From Actinomadura luzonensis (GTDB lineage: Bacteria > Actinomycetota > Actinomycetes > Streptosporangiales > Streptosporangiaceae): a DNA stretch of 64,000 nucleotides. A model generated the notes under the pieces. It saw nothing but the letters and a program-made list of their open reading frames with translations. It was not told the DNA's origin and searched no databases. Shown here piece by piece: positions 41,759 through 49,436 of the stretch. A program made the position numbers and the translations under genes. The stretch is from contig NZ_JAKRKC020000003.1 in assembly GCF_022664455.2 (NCBI RefSeq), positions 620,001 to 684,000 of the forward strand. Reading direction: 5' to 3'. Position 1 is the first letter of the stretch. Each line of letters begins with the position of its first letter.

Positions 41759-42553
41759 TCATTTCCCTGCGGGACTCACCAGCGTGCCGATTTTCTCACC
41801 GCGTACCGCACGCAGGATGTTGCCCTCGCCCATCAGGTCGAAGACCACGATCGGCAGATCGTTGTCCTTGCACAGGCTGATCGCGGTGGCGTCCATGACC
41901 GCGAGGTCGCGCAGCAGCACCTCGCCGTAGTCGAGGTGGTCGAACCGGACGGCGTCCGGGTTCTTGCGCGGGTCGGAGTCGTAGATGCCGTCCACCTGCG
42001 TGCCCTTCAGCAGCGCCTCGGCGCCGATCTCCAGGGCGCGCTGCGACGCGGCGGTGTCGGTCGAGAAGTACGGCGAGCCGAGCCCGGCGCCGAAGATCAC
42101 GACGCGGCCCTTCTCCAGGTGCCGGATCGCGCGGCGCGGCAGGAACGGCTCGGCCACCTGCTGCATCGTGATGGCGGTCTGGACGCGGGTCTCGACGCCC
42201 CGCCGCTCCAGGAAGTCCTGCAGGGCCAGGCAGTTGATGACCGTGCCCAGCATGCCCATGTAGTCGGCGCGGGCCCGGTCGATGCCGCCCTGCGACAGGG
42301 TGGCGCCGCGGAACATGTTGCCGCCGCCGACCACGACGGCGACCTGCACGCCCTCCTTGACCGCCTCGGCGATCGAGTCGGCCAGGTGGTCGACGATTGT
42401 CGGGTCGATGCCCAGCGGCTCGCTGCCCGCGAACGCCTCGCCCGACAGCTTCAGCATCACCCGCTTCCACCTGAGGTGGTTGCCGGGCGGATGTGGAGAC
42501 GAGTCGGCCGCCGTCCGTGCGGTCTCGTGGGCTGACTCCCGGTGGTCCTGCAC
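41759..42553 (-). CDS. pyrH: UMP kinase PyrH
   Basis: A 264-residue uridylate kinase. The amino-acid-kinase N-terminal motif R-V-M-L-K-L-S-G-E-A-F is at about 31-41, GGGNMFRG at about 77-84 and the ATP-site YDSDPRKNPDA at about 190-200. It phosphorylates UMP in pyrimidine synthesis. The start chosen is GTG at 42553 because AAGGAGG lies 5 nt upstream; the ATG at 42571 has no ribosome site. Even so, about 30 residues of hydrophilic extension precede the kinase core, longer than the E. coli enzyme. Confidence 0.96.
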   Translation of the reverse strand: MQDHRESAHETARTAADSSPHPPGNHLRWKRVMLKLSGEAFAGSEPLGIDPTIVDHLADSIAEAVKEGVQVAVVVGGGNMFRGATLSQGGIDRARADYMGMLGTVINCLALQDFLERRGVETRVQTAITMQQVAEPFLPRRAIRHLEKGRVVIFGAGLGSPYFSTDTAASQRALEIGAEALLKGTQVDGIYDSDPRKNPDAVRFDHLDYGEVLLRDLAVMDATAISLCKDNDLPIVVFDLMGEGNILRAVRGEKIGTLVSPAGK

Positions 42554-42625
42554 GGCGGCGGCCTCCTTCATTCGGTGGATCGATCCTCTGGCTTCGCGGC
42601 TTGCCCGGTGGTGGCTGGCCTAAGC

Positions 42626-43459
42626 CTAAGCCTGACCGACCTTGAAGCGGACAAAGCCGAGGACCTCGACGCCGTTCTCCTCGGCGTACTTGCCGACGCT
42701 CTTCTTGTTGTCCTTGACGAACGCCTGCTGCAGCAGCGTGAAGTCCTTGTACCAGCCGTTGACGCGGCCCTCGACGATCTTGCCGATGGCGGCCTCGGGC
42801 TTGCCCTCGTCGCGGGTCATCTCCTCGAAGAGCTTGCGCTCCTTCTCGACGACCTCGGCGGGCACGGAGTCGGCCTTCAGGTACTGCGGGGCCATCGCGG
42901 CGGCGTGCTGCGCGATGTCCTTGGCGACCTCGGCGTTCGGCTTGTCGAGCTGCACCAGCACGCCGACGGCCGGCGGCAGCGCCGGGTCGGTCTTGTGCAT
43001 GTACGAGCCGATGTAGCCGCCCTCGAGCACCGCGAAGCGGCGGATCTCGATCTTCTCGCCCAGCGCGGCGTTGGCCACGTCGAGGTGCTCCTTGACGGTC
43101 TTGCCGTCGAAGGAGGACTCCAGCAGCGCGGCCACGTCGGCCGGCTTGGTCTCCAGGACGTGCGCGACGACCTGGGCCGCCAGCTCCTGGAAGCGCTCGC
43201 CCTTGGCCACGAAGTCGGTCTCGCAGTTGAGCTCCAGCAGCGCGGCGACCGAGTCGCCGTCCTGCTTGAGCGCGACCAGGCCGTTGGAGGCGGTGCGGGC
43301 CTCGCGCTTGCCCACGTCCTTGGCGCCCTTCAGGCGCAGCAGCTCGACGGCGCGGTCGAAGTCGCCCTCGGCCTCCTCGAGCGCCTTCTTGCAGTCCATC
43401 ATGCCGGCAGCGGTGATCTCGCGAAGCCGCTTGACGTCGGCCATGTTCACGGAAGCCAT
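42626..43459 (-). CDS. tsf: Translation elongation factor Ts
   Basis: A 277-residue EF-Ts. The N-terminal UBA-like region V-K-R-L-R-E-I-T-A-A-G-M-M-D-C-K-K-A-L is at about 9-27, and the T-D-F-V-A-K core signature (L-N-C-E-T-D-F-V-A-K) at about 81-90. It is the GDP/GTP exchange factor of EF-Tu. The ATG at 43459 is supported by GAGGA about 9 nt upstream; an inner ATG at 43444 lacks one. The frame stays open upstream through the repetitive rpsB-tsf spacer, but that part has no coding character. Confidence 0.97.
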   Translation of the reverse strand: MASVNMADVKRLREITAAGMMDCKKALEEAEGDFDRAVELLRLKGAKDVGKREARTASNGLVALKQDGDSVAALLELNCETDFVAKGERFQELAAQVVAHVLETKPADVAALLESSFDGKTVKEHLDVANAALGEKIEIRRFAVLEGGYIGSYMHKTDPALPPAVGVLVQLDKPNAEVAKDIAQHAAAMAPQYLKADSVPAEVVEKERKLFEEMTRDEGKPEAAIGKIVEGRVNGWYKDFTLLQQAFVKDNKKSVGKYAEENGVEVLGFVRFKVGQA

Positions 43460-43650
43460 TGCTCTTTTTCCTCGTGGGATTTCGTCGTCGTCATCGTGGT
43501 CGGGGTGGACGTCCTGATCGGTCGTCCGCCCTTTGTCGTCCTCGTGGCCGGTACGGCAGGAGCGTGCCGTACCGGAGCCTTCGTCCTGCTCGCGGCCTCG
43601 GGCCTTCGCGCTCGTCCGGCCCTGAGCCCCGGACCTTCGGGCCTTCCTGC

Positions 43651-43723
43651 GGCCTTCGAACCTGGGCCTTTTGAACCTGGGCCTTTTGAACCTGGGCCTT
43701 TCGAACTTGGGCCTTCGAACCTG
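43651..43723. repeat. 14/15-bp tandem repeat in the rpsB-tsf spacer, 5 copies
   Basis: Units GGCCTTCGAACCTG, GGCCTTTTGAACCTG (twice), GGCCTTTCGAACTTG and GGCCTTCGAACCTG run from 43651 to 43723, with a diverged remnant to 43733. On the transcribed strand the unit reads CAGGTTCAAAAGGCC. The GGCC core is self-complementary, so the RNA could form alternating stems. Confidence 0.9.
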
Positions 43724-44066
43724 GGGCCTTCGGCACCGGGTCCGGCGGGCGCCGGGCCGTCGGGCGGTGGGCCTGGCCGGTCGCCGCTGCTTCGCTGGCA
43801 TACTGCCCAGCCTCGCCGCGCCGTACCACCTGGCACACCACTTCAGCTCACCCGCCGCCCTCACCGGCTCGTCGCCGACCGGCCGCCCAGCCATCCGACA
43901 GCGCGGCGGGCCGGTTGTCCAGCCGCCTGACCGCCGGCGGCGCGCGCACCACGTACCGGTGCCGCGCACCTCGACGGACCGCCGACCGGTGATTCCGCCC
44001 TGATTCAGATGTCAGCCGTCCTGGTCAGGCCCGGGCCACCCGCTCGCCCCGCCGGGGACGAGGGCC

Positions 44067-44092
44067 GCGGCCGGCCCGATCGAGCCGGCCGC
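44067..44092 (-). terminator. Strong hairpin downstream of rpsB
   Basis: Perfect 9-bp arms GCGGCCGGC / GCCGGCCGC around an 8-nt loop, about 55 bp after the rpsB stop on the minus strand. No U-tract. It could partially terminate transcription between rpsB and tsf, or protect the rpsB mRNA end. Confidence 0.5.
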
Positions 44093-44146
44093 GACCGTCA
44101 CCGTCCCGCACTCGGGACGGAAGCGCGGCCGCTGCGCGCGTACGGG

Positions 44147-45100
44147 TCAGGCCTGCTGCTGGGCCTCGCCCTCGGCCTCGGCGGCCGGAGCGCTCTCCTC
44201 GGCGCTGGCCTCGGCGACCGGAGCCTCAGCGGGAGCCTCGGCCGGAGCCTCAGCCTCGGCGGGGGCCTCAGCGGCGGGAGCCTCGGCAGCCGGGGCCTCG
44301 GCGGCCTCGGCGGCGGGGGCCTCACCGGTGCCCTGCTCGATCAGCTCGCGCTCCCACTCGGCCAGCGGCTCGGCGGCAGCGGGCTTCTCGTCGCCGCGGG
44401 CGGCGCCGGAGCGGGCCATGAGACCGGCGGCGACACCGTCGGCGACGACCCTGGTCAGCAGGCCGACGGCGCGGATGGCGTCGTCGTTGCCCGGGATCGG
44501 GTAGTCGACCTCGTCGGGGTCGCAGTTGGTGTCGAGGATCGCGACGACCGGGATGCCAAGCTTCTTGGCCTCGCTGATCGCGATGTGCTCCTTCTTGGTG
44601 TCGACGACCCACACCGCGCTGGGCACGCGGCCCATGTCACGGATACCGCCGAGCGTGCGCTCCAGCTTGTCCTTCTCGCGGCGGCGCATGAGGAGCTCCT
44701 TCTTGGTGAGCCCCGAGCCGGCGACGTTGTCGAAGTCGAGCTCCTCGAGCTCCTTCAGACGCTGCAGCCGCTTGTGCACGGTGGAGAAGTTGGTGAGCAT
44801 GCCGCCCAGCCAGCGCTGGTTGACGTACGGCATGCCGACGCGGGCGGCCTGCTCGGAGATGGCCTCCTGGGCCTGCTTCTTCGTGCCGATGAACAGGATC
44901 GTGCCGCCGTGGGCGACCGTCTCCTTGACGAAGTCGTAGGCGCGGTCGATGTAGGAGAGCGACTTCTGCAGGTCGATGATGTAGATGCCGTTGCGCTCGG
45001 TGAAGATGAAGCGCTTCATCTTCGGGTTCCAGCGCCGGGTCTGGTGACCGAAGTGAACGCCGCTCTCGAGCAGCTGTCGCATGGTGACGACGGGGGCCAT
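44147..45100 (-). CDS. rpsB: 30S ribosomal protein S2 with long Ala/Glu/Pro tail
   Basis: A 317-residue S2. The core is classical: MRQLLESGVHFGHQTRRWNP (about 6-25), F-I-F-T-E-R-N-G-I-Y-I-I-D-L (about 30-43), QRWLGGMLTNF (about 95-105) and V-V-D-T-K-K-E-H-I-A (about 160). After about residue 245 comes a tail of about 60 residues built of A-E-A-P-A repeats, low-complexity and acidic, a known actinobacterial tendency. The ATG at 45100 follows GGAGG. Upstream is a structured 340-bp leader. Confidence 0.97.
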   Translation of the reverse strand: MAPVVTMRQLLESGVHFGHQTRRWNPKMKRFIFTERNGIYIIDLQKSLSYIDRAYDFVKETVAHGGTILFIGTKKQAQEAISEQAARVGMPYVNQRWLGGMLTNFSTVHKRLQRLKELEELDFDNVAGSGLTKKELLMRRREKDKLERTLGGIRDMGRVPSAVWVVDTKKEHIAISEAKKLGIPVVAILDTNCDPDEVDYPIPGNDDAIRAVGLLTRVVADGVAAGLMARSGAARGDEKPAAAEPLAEWERELIEQGTGEAPAAEAAEAPAAEAPAAEAPAEAEAPAEAPAEAPVAEASAEESAPAAEAEGEAQQQA

Positions 45101-45440
45101 CTGCTGGTCCTCCAGGTCTGGGCGCCCTGCGGATGGGCGCGGTTCTCGGTTGTGCCGCGGCAGCGCGTTGTCTGCCGCCCTGATGCCCCGAACCCGCTCC
45201 AGCCGGGCACTGGGCCCGGACCGATGGCGCGGTCCGCAATGAGGCATGCGAAGTCGGCCTGCGGCTACAGGCCACCGAAAAGTCTACCTTGCACACCACC
45301 CCGGCCTGACCGCCTGAGGTCAAACGCCGGCCCGCATCCTGCATATCCATCCAGAACGCCCCGCAGTGCTCCGGGCCGTCACCTCCGGGCCGCCCACCGC
45401 CGTGCGGCCGGATCCCCGGCGGGGCCGAGCCTCGCGCCGC
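45101..45440 (-). promoter_or_regulatory. rpsB leader region with three hairpins (340-bp gene-free interval)
   Basis: No gene is seen. Within the 140 bp directly upstream of rpsB are three perfect stems: GCGCCC/GGGCGC (45122-45140), GCGGCAG/CTGCCGC (45157-45178) and CGGACC/GGTCCG (45217-45236). The last of these is furthest from the start. Further up, TAGACT on the minus strand near 45285-45290 could be a -10 element. The S2 protein autoregulates its mRNA in E. coli; a comparable role here is only a suggestion. The rest of the interval, up to the ArsR-type gene, shows nothing specific. Confidence 0.4.
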
Positions 45441-46061
45441 TCACCCTCCGCTCCCGTGGTCCTCCGTCGGCAGCCCGGGAACCGGCCGCTTGGCCACCGG
45501 GAACAGGTTGACCTGCACCTCGGCCATCCGGGCCCCGCTCGGCACGTCCCCCTCCGCCTGCCGCCGCCGCGCCGCGTACGGCTCGACCAGCTCACGGATC
45601 TCCGCGTTGAGCCGTACCAGCTCCTCCGCGGTCGCCCGCACCCTGATCCGGTTGAACACCGTCGCGTCCCGCCACTCCTCCGGCTCCGTCTCGACGTTGG
45701 CCAGCGCCCGGTCGGCCTCCTGGTTGGCCTCCCTCCGGAAGGCCATCATCAGCGCGACCTTGGCGTCCCGCACCTCGGGCTGGTCCTCGGGGTGGACGCC
45801 CACGCTCAGCGGCCGGCCGCTGGCCCGCCAGAGCCGCTCCCGCCCGTCCCCCCGGGGCGGCGCGTCCTCGACGAACCCGTACTTGGCCAGCATCCGCAGG
45901 TGGTAACTGGCCGCGCTGGGCGTGATGCCGGCGATCTCCGCCACCTCCGTGGCGGTGGCGCTCCCCTCCGCCTCGAGCCGGTTGAGGATCATCAGCCGCG
46001 CCGGGTGGGCCAGCGCCCGCATCGCCTTAGGGTCGCTGAGCACGCCACTGTCCCGCTTCAT
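45441..46061 (-). CDS. ArsR-type winged-helix transcriptional regulator
   Basis: A 206-residue regulator. The N-terminal HTH_20/ArsR domain spans about 8-85 (MRALAHPARLMILNRLEAEG ... TPSAASYHLRMLAKYGFVED). A helical C-terminal region (about 100-190; FNRIRVRATAEELVRLNAEI) probably dimerises or binds ligand; there is no obvious metal-binding cysteine pair. It is divergent from an MFS gene, with two identical-type palindromes between them, so it probably represses the exporter and itself. Start taken as ATG 46061; GTG 46091 is an in-frame alternative, and neither has a good ribosome site. Confidence 0.87.
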   Translation of the reverse strand: MKRDSGVLSDPKAMRALAHPARLMILNRLEAEGSATATEVAEIAGITPSAASYHLRMLAKYGFVEDAPPRGDGRERLWRASGRPLSVGVHPEDQPEVRDAKVALMMAFRREANQEADRALANVETEPEEWRDATVFNRIRVRATAEELVRLNAEIRELVEPYAARRRQAEGDVPSGARMAEVQVNLFPVAKRPVPGLPTEDHGSGG

Positions 46062-46093
46062 GCGCCCAAGGTACCGGCTAGGACGAATCACTA

Positions 46094-46131
46094 TGAAGGA
46101 TTGCCTTCAGAACTCTGAAGGGTTACCTTCA
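46094..46131. promoter_or_regulatory. Two tandem palindromes TGAAGG-N4-CCTTCA, candidate operators
   Basis: 46094-46109 (spacer ATTG) and 46116-46131 (spacer GTTA) are two perfect copies of the same 6-4-6 dyad, offset by 22 bp, i.e. two helical turns, so both sites face the same side of DNA. They fill the arsR-MFS intergenic region, ending 6 bp before the MFS start codon. Cooperative binding of the neighbouring regulator is the natural reading. Confidence 0.75.
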
Positions 46132-46137
46132 TAAATT

Positions 46138-47487
46138 GTGAAGCAAACCTTTCAGACCTCGCCGGCCCTCCCCGCGACCCCGCCGCCGCTCCGCCGGCAA
46201 CGCGACTACCGCCTCCTCTGGGCCGCCCGGACGATCTCGGTCACCGGCTCCGAGGTCTCCAAGGTGGCCGTCCCCCTGACGGCCGTCACGCTGCTCACCG
46301 CGTCCCCGTCCCAGATGGGGCTGCTGACGGCCGCCGCCTCCCTGCCCGCGCTCCTGTTCGGCCTGCAGGCGGGCGCCGTCGCCGACCGGCTCTCCCGGCA
46401 CCGGCCGCTGATGATCGCCTGCGAGCTCGTCGCCTGCGCGGCGGCCGCCACGGTCCCCCTGGCCTGGCTCCTCGGCGTGCTGAGCATCCCCTGGCTCGTC
46501 GCGGTCGCCCTGCTCATCGGCACGGCGACGGTGGTGTTCAAGTCCGCGAACTTCTCCTACGTCGCGGGGACGGTCGCGCCCTCCCAGCGCGTCGAGGCGA
46601 TGGCCGGTTTCCAGGCGTGTCACTCGCTGGCCTCGGTGGCCGGGCCCGGCCTGGCCGGCGTGCTGGTCCAGCTCCTCACCGCGCCGCTCGCCGTGCTGGC
46701 CGAGGCGGTGTCGTTCCTGGTCTCGGGCCTGCTGCTCCGCTCCATGCGCACCGAGGAACGCAACGAGCCGGCGCCGTCCCGCGGCATGCGGCGCGAGATC
46801 GCCGAGGGCCTGCGCGCCGTCCTCACCGACCCGGCCCTGCGCGCCCTCCTGGCCGCCGGCGTGACCATCAACTTCTTCGCGATGGCGTACACCGCCGTCC
46901 ACATGCTCTACATGCTCAACACCCTGAGCATCCCCAAGGCCCTGATCGGCGCCCTGATCGCGCTCAGCGGCGCGGGCGGCCTGCTCGGCGCCTGGCTGAC
47001 CGCCCGCCTCACCAAACGCTTCGGCGAGAACCGGATCCTCCTCGTCACCGTGCTCTTCTTCCCCGCCGAGATCCTCACGGTGGGCCTCCTGGGCGGCCCC
47101 CTGTGGTGGAAGCTGACCGCGCTCTCCGCGACCGGGCTCATGACCGGCGGCATCGTCGTCGCCTTCGCCACCTGCCTGGGCGCCATCACCCTCCGCGAGA
47201 CGCCCCCGGAGCTGCGCGGCCGCGTCAACGCCACCATGAGCTTCGCCACCCAGGGCGTCCTGGCCCTCGGCGGCCTCGCCGGCGGCGTGGCGGCCGACCA
47301 CGTGGGCCTGCGCCCGGTGATCCTGCTGTGCGCCGCGGGCATCGCCCTGGCCGCCCTCTGGATCTGGGCCTCTCCCCTACGCCCGCCCGCCTCCCGCGGC
47401 CCGTACCGCGGCCGCGTCTCCCTCCCGGACCCGCAGCCGCAGACCGTGGCTCACCTCATGGCCACCCGGCGCCACCTCTGGCCCTGA
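46138..47487 (+). CDS. MFS transporter, DHA3-type drug/macrolide efflux
   Basis: A 449-residue membrane protein with about 12 TM helices. The N-terminal D-Y-R-L-L-W-A-A-R-T-I-S segment (about 22-33) and the central TRLTKRFGENR-like loop are typical of the MFS_3 (MefA-like) group. The start is GTG at 46138, only 6 bp after the second operator, so the mRNA is probably leaderless or nearly so. Likely expels a drug or metabolite sensed by the divergent ArsR-type protein. The C-terminal 50 residues are hydrophilic. Confidence 0.9.
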   Translation: MKQTFQTSPALPATPPPLRRQRDYRLLWAARTISVTGSEVSKVAVPLTAVTLLTASPSQMGLLTAAASLPALLFGLQAGAVADRLSRHRPLMIACELVACAAAATVPLAWLLGVLSIPWLVAVALLIGTATVVFKSANFSYVAGTVAPSQRVEAMAGFQACHSLASVAGPGLAGVLVQLLTAPLAVLAEAVSFLVSGLLLRSMRTEERNEPAPSRGMRREIAEGLRAVLTDPALRALLAAGVTINFFAMAYTAVHMLYMLNTLSIPKALIGALIALSGAGGLLGAWLTARLTKRFGENRILLVTVLFFPAEILTVGLLGGPLWWKLTALSATGLMTGGIVVAFATCLGAITLRETPPELRGRVNATMSFATQGVLALGGLAGGVAADHVGLRPVILLCAAGIALAALWIWASPLRPPASRGPYRGRVSLPDPQPQTVAHLMATRRHLWP

Positions 47488-47539
47488 CCCGCCGGCTCTG
47501 ACCCCGCGCCTCGTCTGCCGCCCGACCAGCGAGAACCCG

Positions 47540-49048
47540 TCACTCCCTCACGGCAGACGTCCGCACGACCGCACCGCTCGCGGAAGCGCGCGCTTCCGCC
47601 GCGCGTCGCTCAAGGAACGCCCGCACCTCCGGGTCAGCGGTGAGCGCGGCGGCCTCCGCGTACGCCTTCGCCGCCTCCTCGCCCCGCCCGAGCCGCGCCA
47701 GCAGCTCGCCCCGGGTCGCGTGGTACGGCTGGAAGCGCTCCCGCTCCGGCGGCAGGGCCTCCAGCAGCCCGAGCGCTTCCTCGGGCGAGCCGGTGCGCGC
47801 GGCCACGGCCGCCTGCGCCACCCGGCTCCCCAGGCTGGGCGCGACGGCCACCAGCGCGGCGTAGAGGGTGCGGAGCGCGTCCCAGTCCGTCCTGCCGGTC
47901 CTCGCGCGATCGCAGTGCACCGCCTGGATCGCCGCCTCCAGCTGGAACCGCCCGGGCGCCCGCCCGGGACGCTCGGCCCTGCGGAGGTAGCGCTCGCCCG
48001 CGGCGATGAGCCGCCGGTCCCAGCCTGACGGGTCCTGCTCCTCCAGCGGCTGGAACGGCCGCCCCGGCTCCCCCGCCCGCGCCGAGGCCAGGGTGAGCAG
48101 CGCGGCCAGCCCCCACGCCTCCGGCTCGTCCCCGAGCAGGGTGGCCACGGTGGTGGCGAGGTACCGGGCCTCGCCGGCGAGCGACCGGCCGTCGCCGCGT
48201 TCCCGCCAGGTCAGCGCGTAGCAGCCGTACACCGCCTCCAGCACCGGCGCCAGCCGCTCGAGCATCGCCTGCCGGCCCGGGACGACGAAGGGGATGCGGG
48301 CGTCGCGGATCCGCCGCTTGGCGCGTACCAGCCGTTGCGACATCGCCCCCGGGGGCACGGCGAACGCCCGGGCGATCTCGGCGGAGTCGAAGCCGAGCAC
48401 GGTCTGCAACATCAGCGGCGTGCGGACGTTCGCGGCGATCGCCGGGTGCGCGCAGACGAAGAGCAGGGCAAGACGCCGGTCGGGTATCGCGTCCGGGTCG
48501 AGCCCGTCCAGCGGACCGGAAGCACTCGCCGCCCCGGCCCCGCCCCCGAGCCCGCCGTCGCCCCCGCCGTCACCCCCGCCCCCGGGCCCGCCGTCACCCC
48601 CACCTCCGGGCCCGCCGTCACCCCCGCCCCCGCGCCCGCCGTCACTCCCGCCCCCGGGCCCGTCCGCATGACCGATGTCGCTCCCGAGCCCGCCCTCGAC
48701 CCCGCTGTCACCGTGCCCGAAGCGGCTTCCACGGCCCACATGACCCGCGAGACCCGCGGCGCCTCCCTGACCAGCGACGTCCTCCAGGGACCCGGGCCTC
48801 GAACGACGGTACGCGGCGGACTTCCAGAAGTCCCTCTGGCGATTGCGCGCCACGGTGAGGAGCCACCCCTCCGGGTTGTCCGGCACCCCGTCGCGCGGCC
48901 ACGTCGTCAGCGCCTGCTCGAACGCCTCCGCCAGCGTGTCCTCGGCGAGCTGCAGGTCACCGGTGGATCCAGCGAGCAGCGCCACGAGCCGGCCGAAGGA
49001 CGTCCGCGCCGTGCGCTCCGCGACGTCCGCGGCCGGCTCGCCGGTCAT
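47540..49048 (-). CDS. ECF RNA polymerase sigma factor, ECF42-like, with glycine-rich linker and TPR-like C-terminal region
   Basis: A 502-residue sigma factor. Region 2 is at about 15-80 (QLAEDTLAEAFEQALTTWP; GWLLTVARNRQRDFWK). Region 4 is at about 215-265 (LGFDSAEIARAFAVPPGAMSQRLVRAKRRI), with a DUF6596-type segment (IPDRRLALLFVCAHPAI) before it. The TPR-like C-terminal half (about 280-495) serves in place of an anti-sigma factor in this group. Between regions 2 and 4 is an abnormal insert of about 85 residues (94-178), mostly Gly/Asp repeats. The ATG at 49048 overlaps the DGPF-protein stop (ATGA); ECF42 sigmas are known to pair with DGPF proteins, supporting the assignment. Confidence 0.88.
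   Translation of the reverse strand: MTGEPAADVAERTARTSFGRLVALLAGSTGDLQLAEDTLAEAFEQALTTWPRDGVPDNPEGWLLTVARNRQRDFWKSAAYRRSRPGSLEDVAGQGGAAGLAGHVGRGSRFGHGDSGVEGGLGSDIGHADGPGGGSDGGRGGGGDGGPGGGGDGGPGGGGDGGGDGGLGGGAGAASASGPLDGLDPDAIPDRRLALLFVCAHPAIAANVRTPLMLQTVLGFDSAEIARAFAVPPGAMSQRLVRAKRRIRDARIPFVVPGRQAMLERLAPVLEAVYGCYALTWRERGDGRSLAGEARYLATTVATLLGDEPEAWGLAALLTLASARAGEPGRPFQPLEEQDPSGWDRRLIAAGERYLRRAERPGRAPGRFQLEAAIQAVHCDRARTGRTDWDALRTLYAALVAVAPSLGSRVAQAAVAARTGSPEEALGLLEALPPERERFQPYHATRGELLARLGRGEEAAKAYAEAAALTADPEVRAFLERRAAEARASASGAVVRTSAVRE
48567..48662 (-). repeat. 24-bp tandem repeat, 4 copies, in the sigma-factor linker
   Basis: Four consecutive 24-bp units, plus-strand consensus CCGTCACCCCCGCCCCCGGG followed by CCCG. 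They encode the octapeptide G-P-G-G-G-G-D-G on the minus strand. They keep frame and lie exactly in the region 2/region 4 linker. Partial units flank both sides (about 48520-48700). Confidence 0.9.
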
Positions 49049-49422
49049 GACGACGGCACCCACGCGCCGGCCTCGATGTGCGTGGCGCCGGGCCGGATCT
49101 CGACCGTACCCCAGGAGGCCGGCGGCGCCTGCCGCGCCCACTCCAGGGCCGTGTCGAGGTCCGGGACGTCGATGATGATCACGCCGCCGAGCTGTTCCTT
49201 GGTGTCGGCGAACGGCCCGTCCTGGACGCGCGGCTCCCCGCTGACGCAGGTCAGCGTGGTCGAAGCGGCCGACGGCTGCAACACCTGCCCGCTCACCAGG
49301 ATGCCCGCCTGCTCCAGCGTCGCGGCGTAACTGGCGAACGCCCGCATGCCGGCGGCGATCATCTCCGCCCCGATCGACTCTTCGCTTTCCTCGCTGTAGT
49401 GGAACAGGAGCATGTAACGCAT
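49045..49422 (-). CDS. YCII/DGPF-domain protein, partner of the ECF42-like sigma
   Basis: A 125-residue protein of the YciI-related family. The hallmark appears as V-Q-D-G-P-F-A-D-T-K-E-Q-L-G-G (about 69-83), after an N-terminal M-R-Y-M-L-L-F-H-Y-S-E. DGPF proteins are the conserved neighbours of ECF42 sigma factors, probably in stress signalling or small-molecule turnover. The start is ATG 49422 with GAAAGGA 7 nt upstream; an upstream in-frame GTG at 49440 overlaps the preceding stop and is less likely. The stop overlaps the sigma start by 4 nt. Confidence 0.88.
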   Translation of the reverse strand: MRYMLLFHYSEESEESIGAEMIAAGMRAFASYAATLEQAGILVSGQVLQPSAASTTLTCVSGEPRVQDGPFADTKEQLGGVIIIDVPDLDTALEWARQAPPASWGTVEIRPGATHIEAGAWVPSS

Positions 49423-49436
49423 GTCGCGATCCTTTC

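Larger units (their letters stand above)
43460..44146 (-). other. 687-bp rpsB-tsf intergenic region, gene-free
   Basis: No convincing gene. Going from rpsB to tsf it holds a strong GC-rich hairpin, an unstructured GC-rich stretch of about 250 bp and a tandem repeat of about 15-bp units. Nearly 0.7 kb is long for the spacer between these two genes, which are usually transcribed together. The open frame continuing upstream of tsf would encode Arg/Pro-rich repeats and is judged spurious. Confidence 0.7.

Noticed and set aside
43651..43733. GGTTCGAA/GGTTCAAA pieces on the minus strand as tRNA T-arms
   Set aside because: They recur every 15 bp as part of a tandem repeat, and no acceptor, D or anticodon arm can be built around them.
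43460..43969. Upstream extension of EF-Ts into the repeat region
   Set aside because: The added product is Arg/Pro-rich low complexity, and the ATG at 43459 has a proper ribosome site and matches EF-Ts N-termini.
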